A stretch of DNA of 46,639 bases from Pseudomonadota bacterium (GTDB taxonomy: Bacteria > Desulfobacterota > Syntrophorhabdia > Syntrophorhabdales > Syntrophorhabdaceae). Both the position numbers and the translations under genes were made by a program. This document shows, piece by piece, positions 25,920 to 32,896 of this stretch (position 1 is its first letter; each line of letters opens with the position of its first letter). Location: NCBI GenBank assembly GCA_026388255.1, contig JAPLKC010000036.1, forward strand, positions 66,716 to 113,354, written 5' to 3'. Below the pieces are notes generated by a model. That model did not search any database and was not told where the DNA came from. It saw only the letters and a list, made by a program, of their open reading frames with translations.

Positions 25920-27371
25920 TTAGGGTACTTCGCTTAGCGGAATGCCGAGGGCGTCCGCAACCCCCTTGCCATAGGCAGGATCAGCTTTCAGGCAGTTCCC
26001 TATGTGGCGGGTTTTAACCTCCATCGGAGCATCCCCGATAGCACGGGCTGTGTTTTCAAATAGCACCTTTTGCTGATCGGCGCTCATGAGGCGGAAGAGT
26101 TTGCCCGGCTGAGAGTAATAGTCTTCATCTGTACGATGGTTCCAATGATCGGCAGCACCTTCGAGACTGAGGGGCGGTTCGGCAAAATCAGGTTGCTGCT
26201 GCCATTCGCCGTAACTGTTGGGCTCATAGCCGAGCGTGCTGCCGTAATTGCCGTCAACCCGCATGGCGCCGTCGCGGTGGTAGCTGTGGAAAGGACAGCG
26301 TGAGGCATTGACCGGTATCAGGTGGTGGTTTACACCAAGGCGGTAGCGCTGGGCATCTCCATAGGAGAAGAGCCTTCCCTGGAGCATTTTGTCAGGTGAG
26401 AAACCGATGCCGGGCACAACATTGGTAGGGTTGAAAGCTGCCTGTTCGACCTCGGCAAAATAGTTTTCCGGATTGCGGTTCAGTTCGAGGATGCCAACCT
26501 CGATAAGAGGATAATCCTTGTGGAACCAGACTTTTGTGAGGTCAAAAGGATTGTACGGGCAGGTTGCAGCTTCTTTCTCAGGCATTATCTGGACGAAGAA
26601 TGTCCACTTCGGGGAATCGCCCTTTTCAATGCTCTCATAGAGATCACGCTGGTTACTTTCCCGGTCTTTGCCGACGATTGCTTCAGCCTCCTGGTCGGTG
26701 ATGTTTTTAATACCCTGCTGGGTTTTAAGATGGAATTTAACCCAGTACCGTTCTTTGTTGGCATTAATGAAGCTGAAGGTATGACTGCCAAAGCCGTGCA
26801 TATGGCGATAGGAGCATGGGATGCCGCGGTCGCTCATGACAATAGTAACCTGGTGCAATGCTTCGGGCAGCGATGTCCAGAAATCCCAGTTGTTCTTGGC
26901 ACTGCGCATATTGGTGCGGGGGTCCCGTTTGACGGCATGGTTGAGATCGGGGAACTTGAGAGGGTCGCGCAGAAAAAATACCGGCGTGTTGTTCCCCACC
27001 AGATCCCAGTTTCCTTCCTCAGTATAGAACTTCATCGCAAAACCACGGATGTCGCGCTCTGCGTCAGCAGCACCGCGCTCCCCGGCTACAGTTGAAAAAC
27101 GGAGGAAGCACTCGGTCTTTTTTCCTATTTCCGAAAATATTTTTGCTTTAGTATATTTTGTAATATCATGGGTGACGGTAAATGTGCCGTAAGCCCCGGA
27201 ACCCTTGGCATGCATACGCCGCTCAGGTATGACCTCCCGGTCAAAGCTTGCAAGTTTCTCCAGGAACCAGACATCCTGAAGTAATGCAGGGCCGCGTGGT
27301 CCGGCAGTCATAATGTTCTGGTTGTCGGCCACAGGAGCGCCGGCGTTATTGGTCAGTTTCTTCTTCTCCAT
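25920..27371 (-). CDS. katA: Haem catalase (small-subunit, clade 3 type)
   Basis: 483 aa from ATG 27371, which has AAGGAGG and correct spacing. An upstream in-frame ATG (27434) would add 21 residues overlapping the regulator gene. Catalytic His54 in [12 protein letters not shown], the distal Asn in VGNNTPVFF and the haem-ligand Tyr motif [12 protein letters not shown] are all present. Length and features match small-subunit catalases. It lies 22 bases behind the Fur-type regulator, so the pair forms an oxidative-stress operon ending in the strong terminator. Catalase in an anaerobe fits tolerance to air exposure. Confidence 0.95.
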   Translation of the reverse strand: MEKKKLTNNAGAPVADNQNIMTAGPRGPALLQDVWFLEKLASFDREVIPERRMHAKGSGAYGTFTVTHDITKYTKAKIFSEIGKKTECFLRFSTVAGERGAADAERDIRGFAMKFYTEEGNWDLVGNNTPVFFLRDPLKFPDLNHAVKRDPRTNMRSAKNNWDFWTSLPEALHQVTIVMSDRGIPCSYRHMHGFGSHTFSFINANKERYWVKFHLKTQQGIKNITDQEAEAIVGKDRESNQRDLYESIEKGDSPKWTFFVQIMPEKEAATCPYNPFDLTKVWFHKDYPLIEVGILELNRNPENYFAEVEQAAFNPTNVVPGIGFSPDKMLQGRLFSYGDAQRYRLGVNHHLIPVNASRCPFHSYHRDGAMRVDGNYGSTLGYEPNSYGEWQQQPDFAEPPLSLEGAADHWNHRTDEDYYSQPGKLFRLMSADQQKVLFENTARAIGDAPMEVKTRHIGNCLKADPAYGKGVADALGIPLSEVP

Positions 27372-27393
27372 ATTTACCTCCTTTTTTTTTGGA

Positions 27394-27831
27394 TTATTTA
27401 CCAGTTTTTCTGCTGCACTCTTTACAAAGTCCATAGTACTCGAAACGCATCTTATGCGCTTTAAAGCCCGTTGAAGTCTCTATCGATGACGGAGACATTA
27501 ATATATCCCCGTCAAAGTTTTCAATTTTTCCACACTCTATACAGATGAGATCGACATGGTCGGTCATGTTGCTTTCGTATCTGTTTTCCTGCTCGTAAAA
27601 CTCAAGCTCTTTGATCAGCCCTTCCTCTTTGAGCAACTTCAGCGTGTAATAGACTGTTGACATGCTGATATCAGGTATATTTTCTCTGGCTTTCAGAAAA
27701 ACTGTACGCGCCCCCGGATGACTCCGGTCACCGGAGAGAATATCAATTATTGCAAGACGTTGAGGAGTCAGTTTAACCCCTTTTTTTCTGAGGGCACTCA
27801 GGATTCTTGTTTTTATATCCTCTGAATTAAT
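27394..27831 (-). CDS. Fur/PerR-family metalloregulator with apparent ATT start
   Basis: 145 aa if translation starts at ATT 27829-27831. The frame runs from a TAG at 27847-27849 with no ATG, GTG or TTG before ATG 27661-27663, and that ATG lies inside the DNA-binding domain. The ATT has GGGAG 6 bases upstream. From it the full fold appears: [51 protein letters not shown] and the second CKEC of the structural zinc site. It is the first gene of the regulator-katA operon, so a peroxide-sensing PerR role is likely. Alternatives: a sequence error hiding a normal start, or CTG 27799-27801. Confidence 0.8.
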   Translation of the reverse strand: MNSEDIKTRILSALRKKGVKLTPQRLAIIDILSGDRSHPGARTVFLKARENIPDISMSTVYYTLKLLKEEGLIKELEFYEQENRYESNMTDHVDLICIECGKIENFDGDILMSPSSIETSTGFKAHKMRFEYYGLCKECSRKTGK

Positions 27832-27851
27832 TAAAAACTCCCTTCTCTAAT

Positions 27852-27866
27852 CAGGAATGATTCCTA
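27852..27866 (-). promoter_or_regulatory. Fur/PerR-type operator
   Basis: The dyad AGGAAT-G-ATTCCT (27853-27865) has the xxAATnATTxx core of Fur-superfamily boxes and lies over the expected transcription start of the regulator-katA operon, consistent with autorepression. Confidence 0.65.
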
Positions 27867-27870
27867 ACTA

Positions 27871-27898
27871 AGTATACTACAGATAAAATATTTGTCAA
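27871..27898 (-). promoter_or_regulatory. Promoter of regulator-katA operon
   Basis: On the minus strand TTGACA (27893-27898) and TATACT (27871-27876) are 16 bases apart. Confidence 0.75.
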
Positions 27899-28115
27899 GT
27901 CTGAAATCAAACTTTAACCATTAAAATAGTAGCCACCTTATATGATTATAAATTTTCTTTACGATAACTTTTTAATCAACATTATCAATGAGGTATCATT
28001 AAATTAATTTTTTCAGGGATTAATTCCAATTTGTACATCAAATGTTTCCACGAACTATTTTTTATCCGATCCCCGGAAAGAGGGAACTCAATATTTCCGG
28101 AAATTACTTCCCTTT

Positions 28116-28250
28116 AAAAGGCTATGAACGTTTCCCGGACATGCTGAAAAGCCTTTACCTGTCTTATAAGCTCCGCAATATTTATGCCGACAGGCGGCGT
28201 AAGAACCTCCATAGCCTGGATGATACCATCAGGATTATAATGAAACCCCT
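28116..28250 (-). pseudogene. Broken peroxiredoxin C-terminal fragment
   Basis: On the minus strand the codons read GFII, then after a one-base shift PDGIIQAMEVLTPPVGINI and AELIRQVKAFQHVRET, closing at TAA near 28116. This follows the C-terminal part of AhpC/Prx-type peroxiredoxins (VFIIDPDGxIRAM…GRNIxEILRxVKALQ). The active-site Cys half is absent; the radical SAM gene abuts it instead. I read it as the frameshifted remnant of a peroxiredoxin once located next to the peroxide-stress operon. Assignment is by eye only. Confidence 0.55.
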
Positions 28251-29024
28251 TTATATTTTACCCCTCCTTCTTAACGTATCGTCATCGCTGATAGGCTGGA
28301 CAATTTTCTTCCGGCTTTCATAAACGGAAATAGCATTGAGACCGTCAAAAAGGTCTTTTATTTTAGACAACTCCTCCCTCTTGAGCGGTTCAACGCCACA
28401 TGGCCTCAATGGGGTATTGATTTGTATCTCATCGGGATGAATCTCTTTTGCTATTTTTGCGATACCCTCGGCATATTGAACACTATTCTCCATGAACATA
28501 ATCTGGAGAGCCAGTTTTCCACGGAATTGTTTTTTAAATTCCTTTATTCCCCCTATAATGGCTTCAAAACGAATCCCCTGAAAAGGCTGATTAACCTTAA
28601 TAAAGGACTCCTGAGAACAGGCATCAAGCTTGGCAAGGACGAGATCGGCATATAGTAGTTCATTCTGAATATCCTGCCGGTTCATCAGGGATGAGTTAGT
28701 GATTACCGCCACAGGCTCCTTGCGTACAGACTTTACGGCGCTGATCACGTTTCCTAAATTATTGGCAAGTGTAGGTTCGCCCCTGCCTGAGATTGTAATA
28801 TAATCTATGGGTGTCTCGGGAAGTACATCCAGTTCTTTTATTATCTCATCCTCCTGAACATATATTTTTCGATCAGTAGTAAAAATTCCGGTTCTCCCCA
28901 ATTGACAATAAATACAGTCGTAACTGCATATCTTTTCTTGTTGTGAAAGCAGGTCTACCCCCAGGGAACTTCCAACTCTCCATGAGGGGACAGGGCCATA
29001 GATATATTTAAATTTAGGGAGCAT
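28251..29024 (-). CDS. Radical SAM protein (COG0731-like)
   Basis: 257 aa. Begins with the family mark YGPVPSWRVGSSLGVDLL, then the cluster motif C-x3-C-x2-C in CSYDCIYCQLG, and the SAM-site pattern TISGRGEPTLAN. The family has no settled function. The C-terminus ends at DDTLRRRGKI directly against the peroxiredoxin relic. Many relatives continue with a winged-helix tail, so the gene may have lost its end in the same deletion. The ribosome site (AAAGGA) is somewhat far from the ATG. Confidence 0.85.
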   Translation of the reverse strand: MLPKFKYIYGPVPSWRVGSSLGVDLLSQQEKICSYDCIYCQLGRTGIFTTDRKIYVQEDEIIKELDVLPETPIDYITISGRGEPTLANNLGNVISAVKSVRKEPVAVITNSSLMNRQDIQNELLYADLVLAKLDACSQESFIKVNQPFQGIRFEAIIGGIKEFKKQFRGKLALQIMFMENSVQYAEGIAKIAKEIHPDEIQINTPLRPCGVEPLKREELSKIKDLFDGLNAISVYESRKKIVQPISDDDTLRRRGKI

Positions 29025-29046
29025 TGTAAATCCGTCCTTTGAGATT

Positions 29047-29223
29047 CTACTGAAAAAGTCCCAACTCGCAACTGGTAACTTTTATCTTCAGTTCGTTCAG
29101 CATTTCACCCAGTTCCTTTGTGGGGATATTCTCGTCTTCGGCAATCTTGCGGGCTTGCTTGCAGGCAATCTTGCCGTTTTTCGTATGCGCTTTAATCTTC
29201 TCTATAATTGTTTCTTTATTCAT
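29047..29223 (-). CDS. Small conserved-looking protein, unknown function
   Basis: 58 aa, too short to be listed by usual cut-offs. ATG 29221-29223 has AAGGAG 6 bases upstream; an adjacent ATG (29224-29226) is too close. Sequence features: a charged helical start (NKETIIEKIKAHTKNG), KIACKQARKIAEDENIPTKE, then ELGEMLNELKIKVTSCELGLF with a Cys-x-Leu-Gly-x-Phe end. The pattern looks like a small winged-helix or helical domain with two Cys. I do not recognise a named family. It lies 22 bases upstream of the radical SAM start on the same strand, so the two are probably co-transcribed. Confidence 0.7.
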   Translation of the reverse strand: MNKETIIEKIKAHTKNGKIACKQARKIAEDENIPTKELGEMLNELKIKVTSCELGLFQ

Positions 29224-29404
29224 CATCCACTCCTTTTATTATGTATTTTTTGTCTTCCTTTTTTATAAGGTTATTGTTTTGGAACTATCTGTTTTACTGC
29301 AAAGCAAAGATTCCGGTTCTTCCCAAAATTGTAATAACAATACATTACATCAAGATAAACTGTAACGAAATGATACCTGTCCTTCGAAGCATAGGGCAAA
29401 TCTC

Positions 29405-29977
29405 TCACATGCAGTTACTCTGTGCTGATTCTGATATTGTTATCCTGACAAAGATATAACTGTTTTCATCTCCTCCGAGTACTGCCTTGATTTGTGTTCC
29501 ATGACTTACCCCTCCTGGAATTCGAACTAGGTATCCCTGCCGTTTTCTGCCAACGGTAACCAGAACCCGCCTTTCAGTTCCATACCGGGCTTCCTGAGGA
29601 GTAAGAATGAACTCGTAGATCTGTCCAGGATTTACTTTCAAGATCGCACTTCGTGTAAAAAGATTCGATCTTTTACAGCCTCCGTTCCATTTCATGGTAT
29701 GTTGATATCTGCTGCTCATGTTCTGATCAAAGTGCTCATAAACGTCTGATGTTGTGGAGTAAGGGTTATGCATAAGATCATATTCTTTCCGCTTCTGCTC
29801 GTCTCCCAGGACAGAATAGGCTTCACTTATCTTTTTGAATTTTTCTTCGGCATCAGGATCTTCCTGGTGATGATCAGGATGAAATTCAAGTGCTAATTTC
29901 CTGTAAGCATTTTTTATTTCAGAGGCTGAAGCATTCCTTGTTAACTTAAGTATGTGGTAATAGTCTTTCCGGATCAT
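29405..29977 (-). CDS. DnaJ-domain co-chaperone-like protein without zinc finger
   Basis: 190 aa. J-domain at 1-70 ([23 protein letters not shown] motif in EFHPDHH, ending [10 protein letters not shown]). A short linker follows, then a C-terminal beta-rich part (about 115-180) with [20 protein letters not shown], resembling the substrate-binding CTD of DnaJ/CbpA but only one copy. There is no Cys-rich zinc domain, so it is a type II or III J-protein. It is the last gene before the Fe-S cluster region on this strand, but two dyads separate it from that cluster. A specialised HscB-like role is possible but not shown. Confidence 0.85.
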   Translation of the reverse strand: MIRKDYYHILKLTRNASASEIKNAYRKLALEFHPDHHQEDPDAEEKFKKISEAYSVLGDEQKRKEYDLMHNPYSTTSDVYEHFDQNMSSRYQHTMKWNGGCKRSNLFTRSAILKVNPGQIYEFILTPQEARYGTERRVLVTVGRKRQGYLVRIPGGVSHGTQIKAVLGGDENSYIFVRITISESAQSNCM

Positions 29978-29994
29978 TGGATAAAATCCCTTCT

Positions 29995-30043
29995 AATCGT
30001 GATAATATACTCACACGAATAAGCCCGTTATTTTATCACGATT
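29995..30043. repeat. 11-bp inverted repeat upstream of J-protein gene
   Basis: AATCGTGATAA (29995-30005) and TTATCACGATT (30033-30043) are exact inverted repeats in the 5' region of the J-protein gene, with AT-rich promoter-like DNA beyond. Candidate operator or leader hairpin. Confidence 0.5.
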
Positions 30044-30078
30044 TCTATATATTATTTAACAAACACAGTATATTTATT

Positions 30079-30098
30079 TGTGATCAACTGATCACAAT
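30079..30098. repeat. 9-bp-arm palindrome behind MoaD-like gene
   Basis: TTGTGATCA-AC-TGATCACAA lies 10 bases behind the MoaD-like stop. It looks like a Crp/Fnr-type half-site pair, but the spacing is 8 rather than 6. It could equally be a terminator stem. Confidence 0.4.
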
Positions 30099-30108
30099 CG
30101 TATCAACC

Positions 30109-30393
30109 TCACCCGACCCCCATAATATAAATCGTGTCGCTTTCGTTCAGGGATGCGCTCATCCTTTCACCATACGATAGAAAACCTATTTGATTTACAG
30201 ATACCCGGATTTCCATATCAATTTCTTCTTTATCATCTAAAATGGCTTTTTTTACACCATTTCCGAATTTTTTTATCAACTCGTTTACAAGATCCTGCAA
30301 GGTGTTTCCTGGAAATGTAATATCAATATCATTTTTCTTACCCAAAAGCTTATACAGCGGCGCCACCCCTTTTACCGAAAGATGAATTTTCAT
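30109..30393 (-). CDS. MoaD/ThiS-like ubiquitin-fold protein with GVG terminus
   Basis: 94 aa from ATG 30393, with AGAGG 7 bases upstream; the longer frame from 30471 would overlap the carbonic-anhydrase-like gene. The beta-grasp pattern of MoaD/ThiS sulfur carriers is clear: MKIHLSVKG…LLGKKNDIDI…TLQDLVNELIKKFG…IRVSVNQIGF…LNESDTIYIMGVG. Active carriers end in Gly-Gly, whose last Gly is adenylated and thiocarboxylated; here the end is Gly-Val-Gly. It may be a diverged carrier, a maturation precursor or a protein that lost sulfur transfer. Last gene of the Fe-S cluster unit. Confidence 0.8.
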   Translation of the reverse strand: MKIHLSVKGVAPLYKLLGKKNDIDITFPGNTLQDLVNELIKKFGNGVKKAILDDKEEIDMEIRVSVNQIGFLSYGERMSASLNESDTIYIMGVG

Positions 30394-30457
30394 GTCTCTA
30401 CCTCTGCAATATATTATTTTATCAGCCATTTTTTCCAATTTGAAAATCCCGCGCATT

Positions 30458-30988
30458 TTACATGAGATCAATTCTTTCCATACCTATTTTACAGTACTTA
30501 TGTGCCAGATCCACATAAAGACCTCTTGACCAAGTCCAGAAATCCTTTTCTTTCTGTGACATATCGCGGATTTTCTTTGCCGGGTTGCCTGCTACTATTA
30601 CCCCTGCGGGGATCTTTTGCTCCCGTTTCACTATAGTGCCTTCTGCTACCGTGGAGCCGTCGGATACTTCGGAACGGATACTTAAAATAGCGCCCATGCC
30701 TATCCCGCAATAATCACCGATTCGCTTTGCGTGTATAATCGCCCCGTGCCCGAGAATCACACCCCTGCCTATAGAGCAGACATCATCAGGCGGCGCATGG
30801 ACGACAACGCCTTCCTCGACCGCTGTCTCGTCGCCTATCTCAATAGTGCCGTAGTCTCCTCTCAGGATAACACCATGCCCTATATAACAATCATTCCCGA
30901 TTCTGACATCTCCTATAATCAGGGCGGTTTCACTTATATACGTACCGTTCCCGAAAACCGGCTGTTTTCCATCAAATCTGTAGAACAT
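30458..30988 (-). CDS. Gamma-carbonic anhydrase-like hexapeptide-repeat protein
   Basis: 176 aa left-handed beta-helix protein. Hexapeptide repeats run from about 12 to 135 (IGDVRIGNDCYIGHGVILRG, IGRGVILGHGAIIHAKRIGD). The three zinc-ligand histidines of the gamma-CA family are represented by VVHAPP, LGHGAI and IIHAKR. The ATG follows AAGGAGG placed in the end of the NifU-like gene (1-base gap), so it belongs to the same unit. It may hydrate CO2 or act as a metal-site scaffold. Confidence 0.9.
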   Translation of the reverse strand: MFYRFDGKQPVFGNGTYISETALIIGDVRIGNDCYIGHGVILRGDYGTIEIGDETAVEEGVVVHAPPDDVCSIGRGVILGHGAIIHAKRIGDYCGIGMGAILSIRSEVSDGSTVAEGTIVKREQKIPAGVIVAGNPAKKIRDMSQKEKDFWTWSRGLYVDLAHKYCKIGMERIDLM

Positions 30989-30989
30989 T

Positions 30990-31370
30990 TTACCTCCTTA
31001 CATATTTATTAAAATAGTCCATTATCGCCCTTCTAAGCCCTGAAGCACCCAATGCCGAGCAATGAATCTTATGTTCCGGCAATCCGTCCAGGGCATTTAC
31101 TATGTCGTCTTCGCTTATCATCATTGCATCGTCGAGGTTTTTGCTTGTAGCAATCTCAGTCATCGCACTTGCACAAGCTATTGCAGCAGGGCAACCCCTT
31201 ATCTGATATTTTACGTCAGTCAACTCATCGTTTGTTACTTTAATAAAAACCCTCAAAAAATCGCCGCACGAAGGGTCTCCGATTTCGCCGACACCGCTTG
31301 CATCCTCAATAATACCGACATTTCTTGGATTATGGAAGTGTTCAAGCACCTTTTCGCTGTATTCACTCAT
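30990..31370 (-). CDS. NifU/IscU-type Fe-S scaffold protein
   Basis: 126 aa. The three cluster-assembly cysteines of the NifU_N/IscU fold are present: C35 in GDPSCGDF, C60 in RGCPAAIACAS and C104 in HCSALG. The start MSEYSEKVLEHFHNPRNVG is canonical. The chain stops after the scaffold domain. The start overlaps the preceding small gene by 4 bases (ATGA). No cysteine desulfurase is encoded beside it. Confidence 0.93.
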   Translation of the reverse strand: MSEYSEKVLEHFHNPRNVGIIEDASGVGEIGDPSCGDFLRVFIKVTNDELTDVKYQIRGCPAAIACASAMTEIATSKNLDDAMMISEDDIVNALDGLPEHKIHCSALGASGLRRAIMDYFNKYVRR

Positions 31371-31597
31371 ATTCCTGCAACCTCCGTAAATACATGGGCG
31401 CGTGCTCCCTGAAAATCAGCTTCAATAACCATTTCTTTTCCCATGGCTATCGGGAAATCCCTTCTTCCCGTGTTTCCGATTGCTTCTTCAGAAGATAATA
31501 TTTTTACAAAAACAGGAACATCTGCCTCAAGCAGGCTATTTTCTTGCACTATTTTGTCAAACCTTTCTCTTGATTGAGACAGCATTGAACCGCCCAT
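31367..31597 (-). CDS. Small protein of unknown function in Fe-S operon
   Basis: 76 aa. An N-terminal helical part (SQSRERFDKIVQENSLLEA) is followed by a beta-rich part with GRRDFPIAMGKEMVIEADF and GARAHVFTEVAGI. It has no Cys and no motif I can name. Two starts are possible: ATG 31595-31597, or the ATG 12 bases later. Neither has a good ribosome site, although ACGGAG lies about 18 bases upstream. It lies 30 bases behind the Mrp-NifX gene and overlaps the NifU-like start, so co-expression with cluster assembly is very likely. Confidence 0.7.
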   Translation of the reverse strand: MGGSMLSQSRERFDKIVQENSLLEADVPVFVKILSSEEAIGNTGRRDFPIAMGKEMVIEADFQGARAHVFTEVAGI

Positions 31598-31627
31598 CGT
31601 ATTTTTTATGTCTGCTCCGTCAACCTT

Positions 31628-32896
31628 CTAATGGTCGCAGGTATTTGCCCCGGTCTGCAACACGCCCTTGAGATATTGCTCCACCGCTTCCCTTGGGTCT
31701 TCAGCCTGTGCACCGGTAACCACCTTAACGCCTTGCTGGGCAAAAAGCTGCTGAGCATGGCCTCCCATTCCTCCGGCTATGATACAATTGACGCCCTGCT
31801 GCGAAAGCCATGGGGGCAACAGTCCCGGTTCATGAGGGGGCGGGGTAATATAGGTTTCGTTTACGATCTTGCCGTCTCCATCGGTATCGATAATGGCAAA
31901 GGCTTCACAGTGGCCGAAATGGGCGCACAGCTTGCCTTGATTTGTAGGAACTGCAAATTTCATAAAAGTCTCCTTATTCTCTTGGGCAATTGCTTCTCCG
32001 TTTCCCTTGTTGTCAGAGCAAGTGGAGCAACAAGACTGATTATTTTCAACTTTTTTAGAGAGAAGAATCTTTTCATTATTGCCGAAGGTAACTATCCGCT
32101 CAACAATCTCATCGAATTTTTGAGCCGTCTTTGTGTTGGCGTAAAAATGCATATAAGGCTTTTCCTCATCGCCGCTCTTTACGATCTCGGGGTCCAGGGG
32201 TATCTTTCCAAGGAAGGGGACTTTGAACCTTTCAGAAAGTCTTTCTCCTCCGCCGGAAGAAAATATGTCCACTTCTTTTTCACAGTGGGGACAGACAAAG
32301 CCGCTCATGTTCTCGATAATCCCTGCTATGGGAAGGTTAAGTTGTCTGCAAAAAACAATGCACTTTTCCACGTCAACCGTGGCAACCTGCTGAGGCGTGG
32401 TAACAATAATGGCGCTACTTTTTCCTGCCAGCAACTGGGCAATGGACAGAGGCTCGTCGCCGGTACCGGGAGGACAGTCCACAACAAGGCAATCCAGGTC
32501 TCCCCAGATCACATGCTGTAGAAATTCCCGTATCATTTTGGCTTTCATAGGTCCTCTCCAGATTACCGGTGTCTCGGTCCCGTCAACCAAAAGCCCCATA
32601 GAAACAACCTTCAGTTGATTGTAGGTCTCAATGGGAACAATCTCTTCATTTTTTATGCCCACGCGTTGTCCTGACAAGCCAAGCATTTTCGGTACGCTCG
32701 GTCCGTGGATATCCACATCAATTATGCCTGTCCTCAATCCCCTTAAAGATAGGCTTAAGGCAAGATTTACCGCTACAGTACTTTTCCCGACGCCGCCCTT
32801 CCCGGAAAGAACCACAAATATCTGTTTAATTCTTTCGAGTTTTTCTTCCAATGCCTTGTCATCTAATTGTTCTTCTGTTCCATGTCCGCAATCCAT
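31628..32896 (-). CDS. Mrp/NBP35-type ATPase fused to NifX-type domain
   Basis: 422 aa. The N-terminal P-loop ATPase (about 25-285) has the deviant Walker A GKGGVGKST, the switch DVDIHGPSVPKMLG, VVDCPPGTGDEPLS and the C-x2-C cluster-binding pair in FVCPHCEKE. A Cys-rich linker (SCCSTCSD) leads to a C-terminal dinitrogenase-cofactor domain (about 312-412: MKFAVPTNQGKLCAHFGHCE, IIAGGMGGHAQQLFAQQGV). Mrp proteins carry [4Fe-4S] clusters to target enzymes. The start has TGGAGG; the gene overlaps the preceding ATPase by 34 bases. A complete ribosome site and ATG lie at the domain junction (listed separately). Confidence 0.92.
   Translation of the reverse strand: MDCGHGTEEQLDDKALEEKLERIKQIFVVLSGKGGVGKSTVAVNLALSLSLRGLRTGIIDVDIHGPSVPKMLGLSGQRVGIKNEEIVPIETYNQLKVVSMGLLVDGTETPVIWRGPMKAKMIREFLQHVIWGDLDCLVVDCPPGTGDEPLSIAQLLAGKSSAIIVTTPQQVATVDVEKCIVFCRQLNLPIAGIIENMSGFVCPHCEKEVDIFSSGGGERLSERFKVPFLGKIPLDPEIVKSGDEEKPYMHFYANTKTAQKFDEIVERIVTFGNNEKILLSKKVENNQSCCSTCSDNKGNGEAIAQENKETFMKFAVPTNQGKLCAHFGHCEAFAIIDTDGDGKIVNETYITPPPHEPGLLPPWLSQQGVNCIIAGGMGGHAQQLFAQQGVKVVTGAQAEDPREAVEQYLKGVLQTGANTCDH
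31961..31975 (-). promoter_or_regulatory. Internal ribosome site and ATG at Mrp-NifX junction
   Basis: AAGGAGA (31969-31975) stands 5 bases before the in-frame ATG 31961-31963 that begins MKFAVPTNQG. Initiation here would yield a free 111-aa NifX-type protein besides the full fusion. Confidence 0.55.

Larger units (their letters stand above)
27832..28250. other. Regulatory and relic-bearing intergenic region
   Basis: 419 bases holding the regulator-katA promoter and operator (27832-27898), then AT-rich DNA, then the peroxiredoxin relic at about 28116-28250. A plus-strand frame here is judged a shadow. Confidence 0.6.

Noticed and set aside
26520-27095. 191-codon frame on the strand opposite to catalase
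   Set aside because: Lies wholly inside a clearly recognised catalase gene and has no family resemblance. A GC-biased antisense shadow.
28042-28323. 93-codon plus-strand frame between the Fur-type regulator and the radical SAM gene
   Set aside because: No ribosome site, overlaps the radical SAM 3' end, and the opposite strand there reads as a peroxiredoxin-like relic. Judged a shadow frame.
30079-30098. TGTGATCA-AC-TGATCACA as a Crp/Fnr/HcpR site
   Set aside because: Half-sites TGTGA/TCACA are 8 bases apart instead of 6, so it does not fit the usual spacing. Listed only as a palindrome.
30100-30120. Read-through of the TGA that ends the MoaD-like gene as a second selenocysteine codon
   Set aside because: Only one codon (GGT) follows before another stop, and no suitable hairpin with a conserved reading frame exists. 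It is an ordinary stop.
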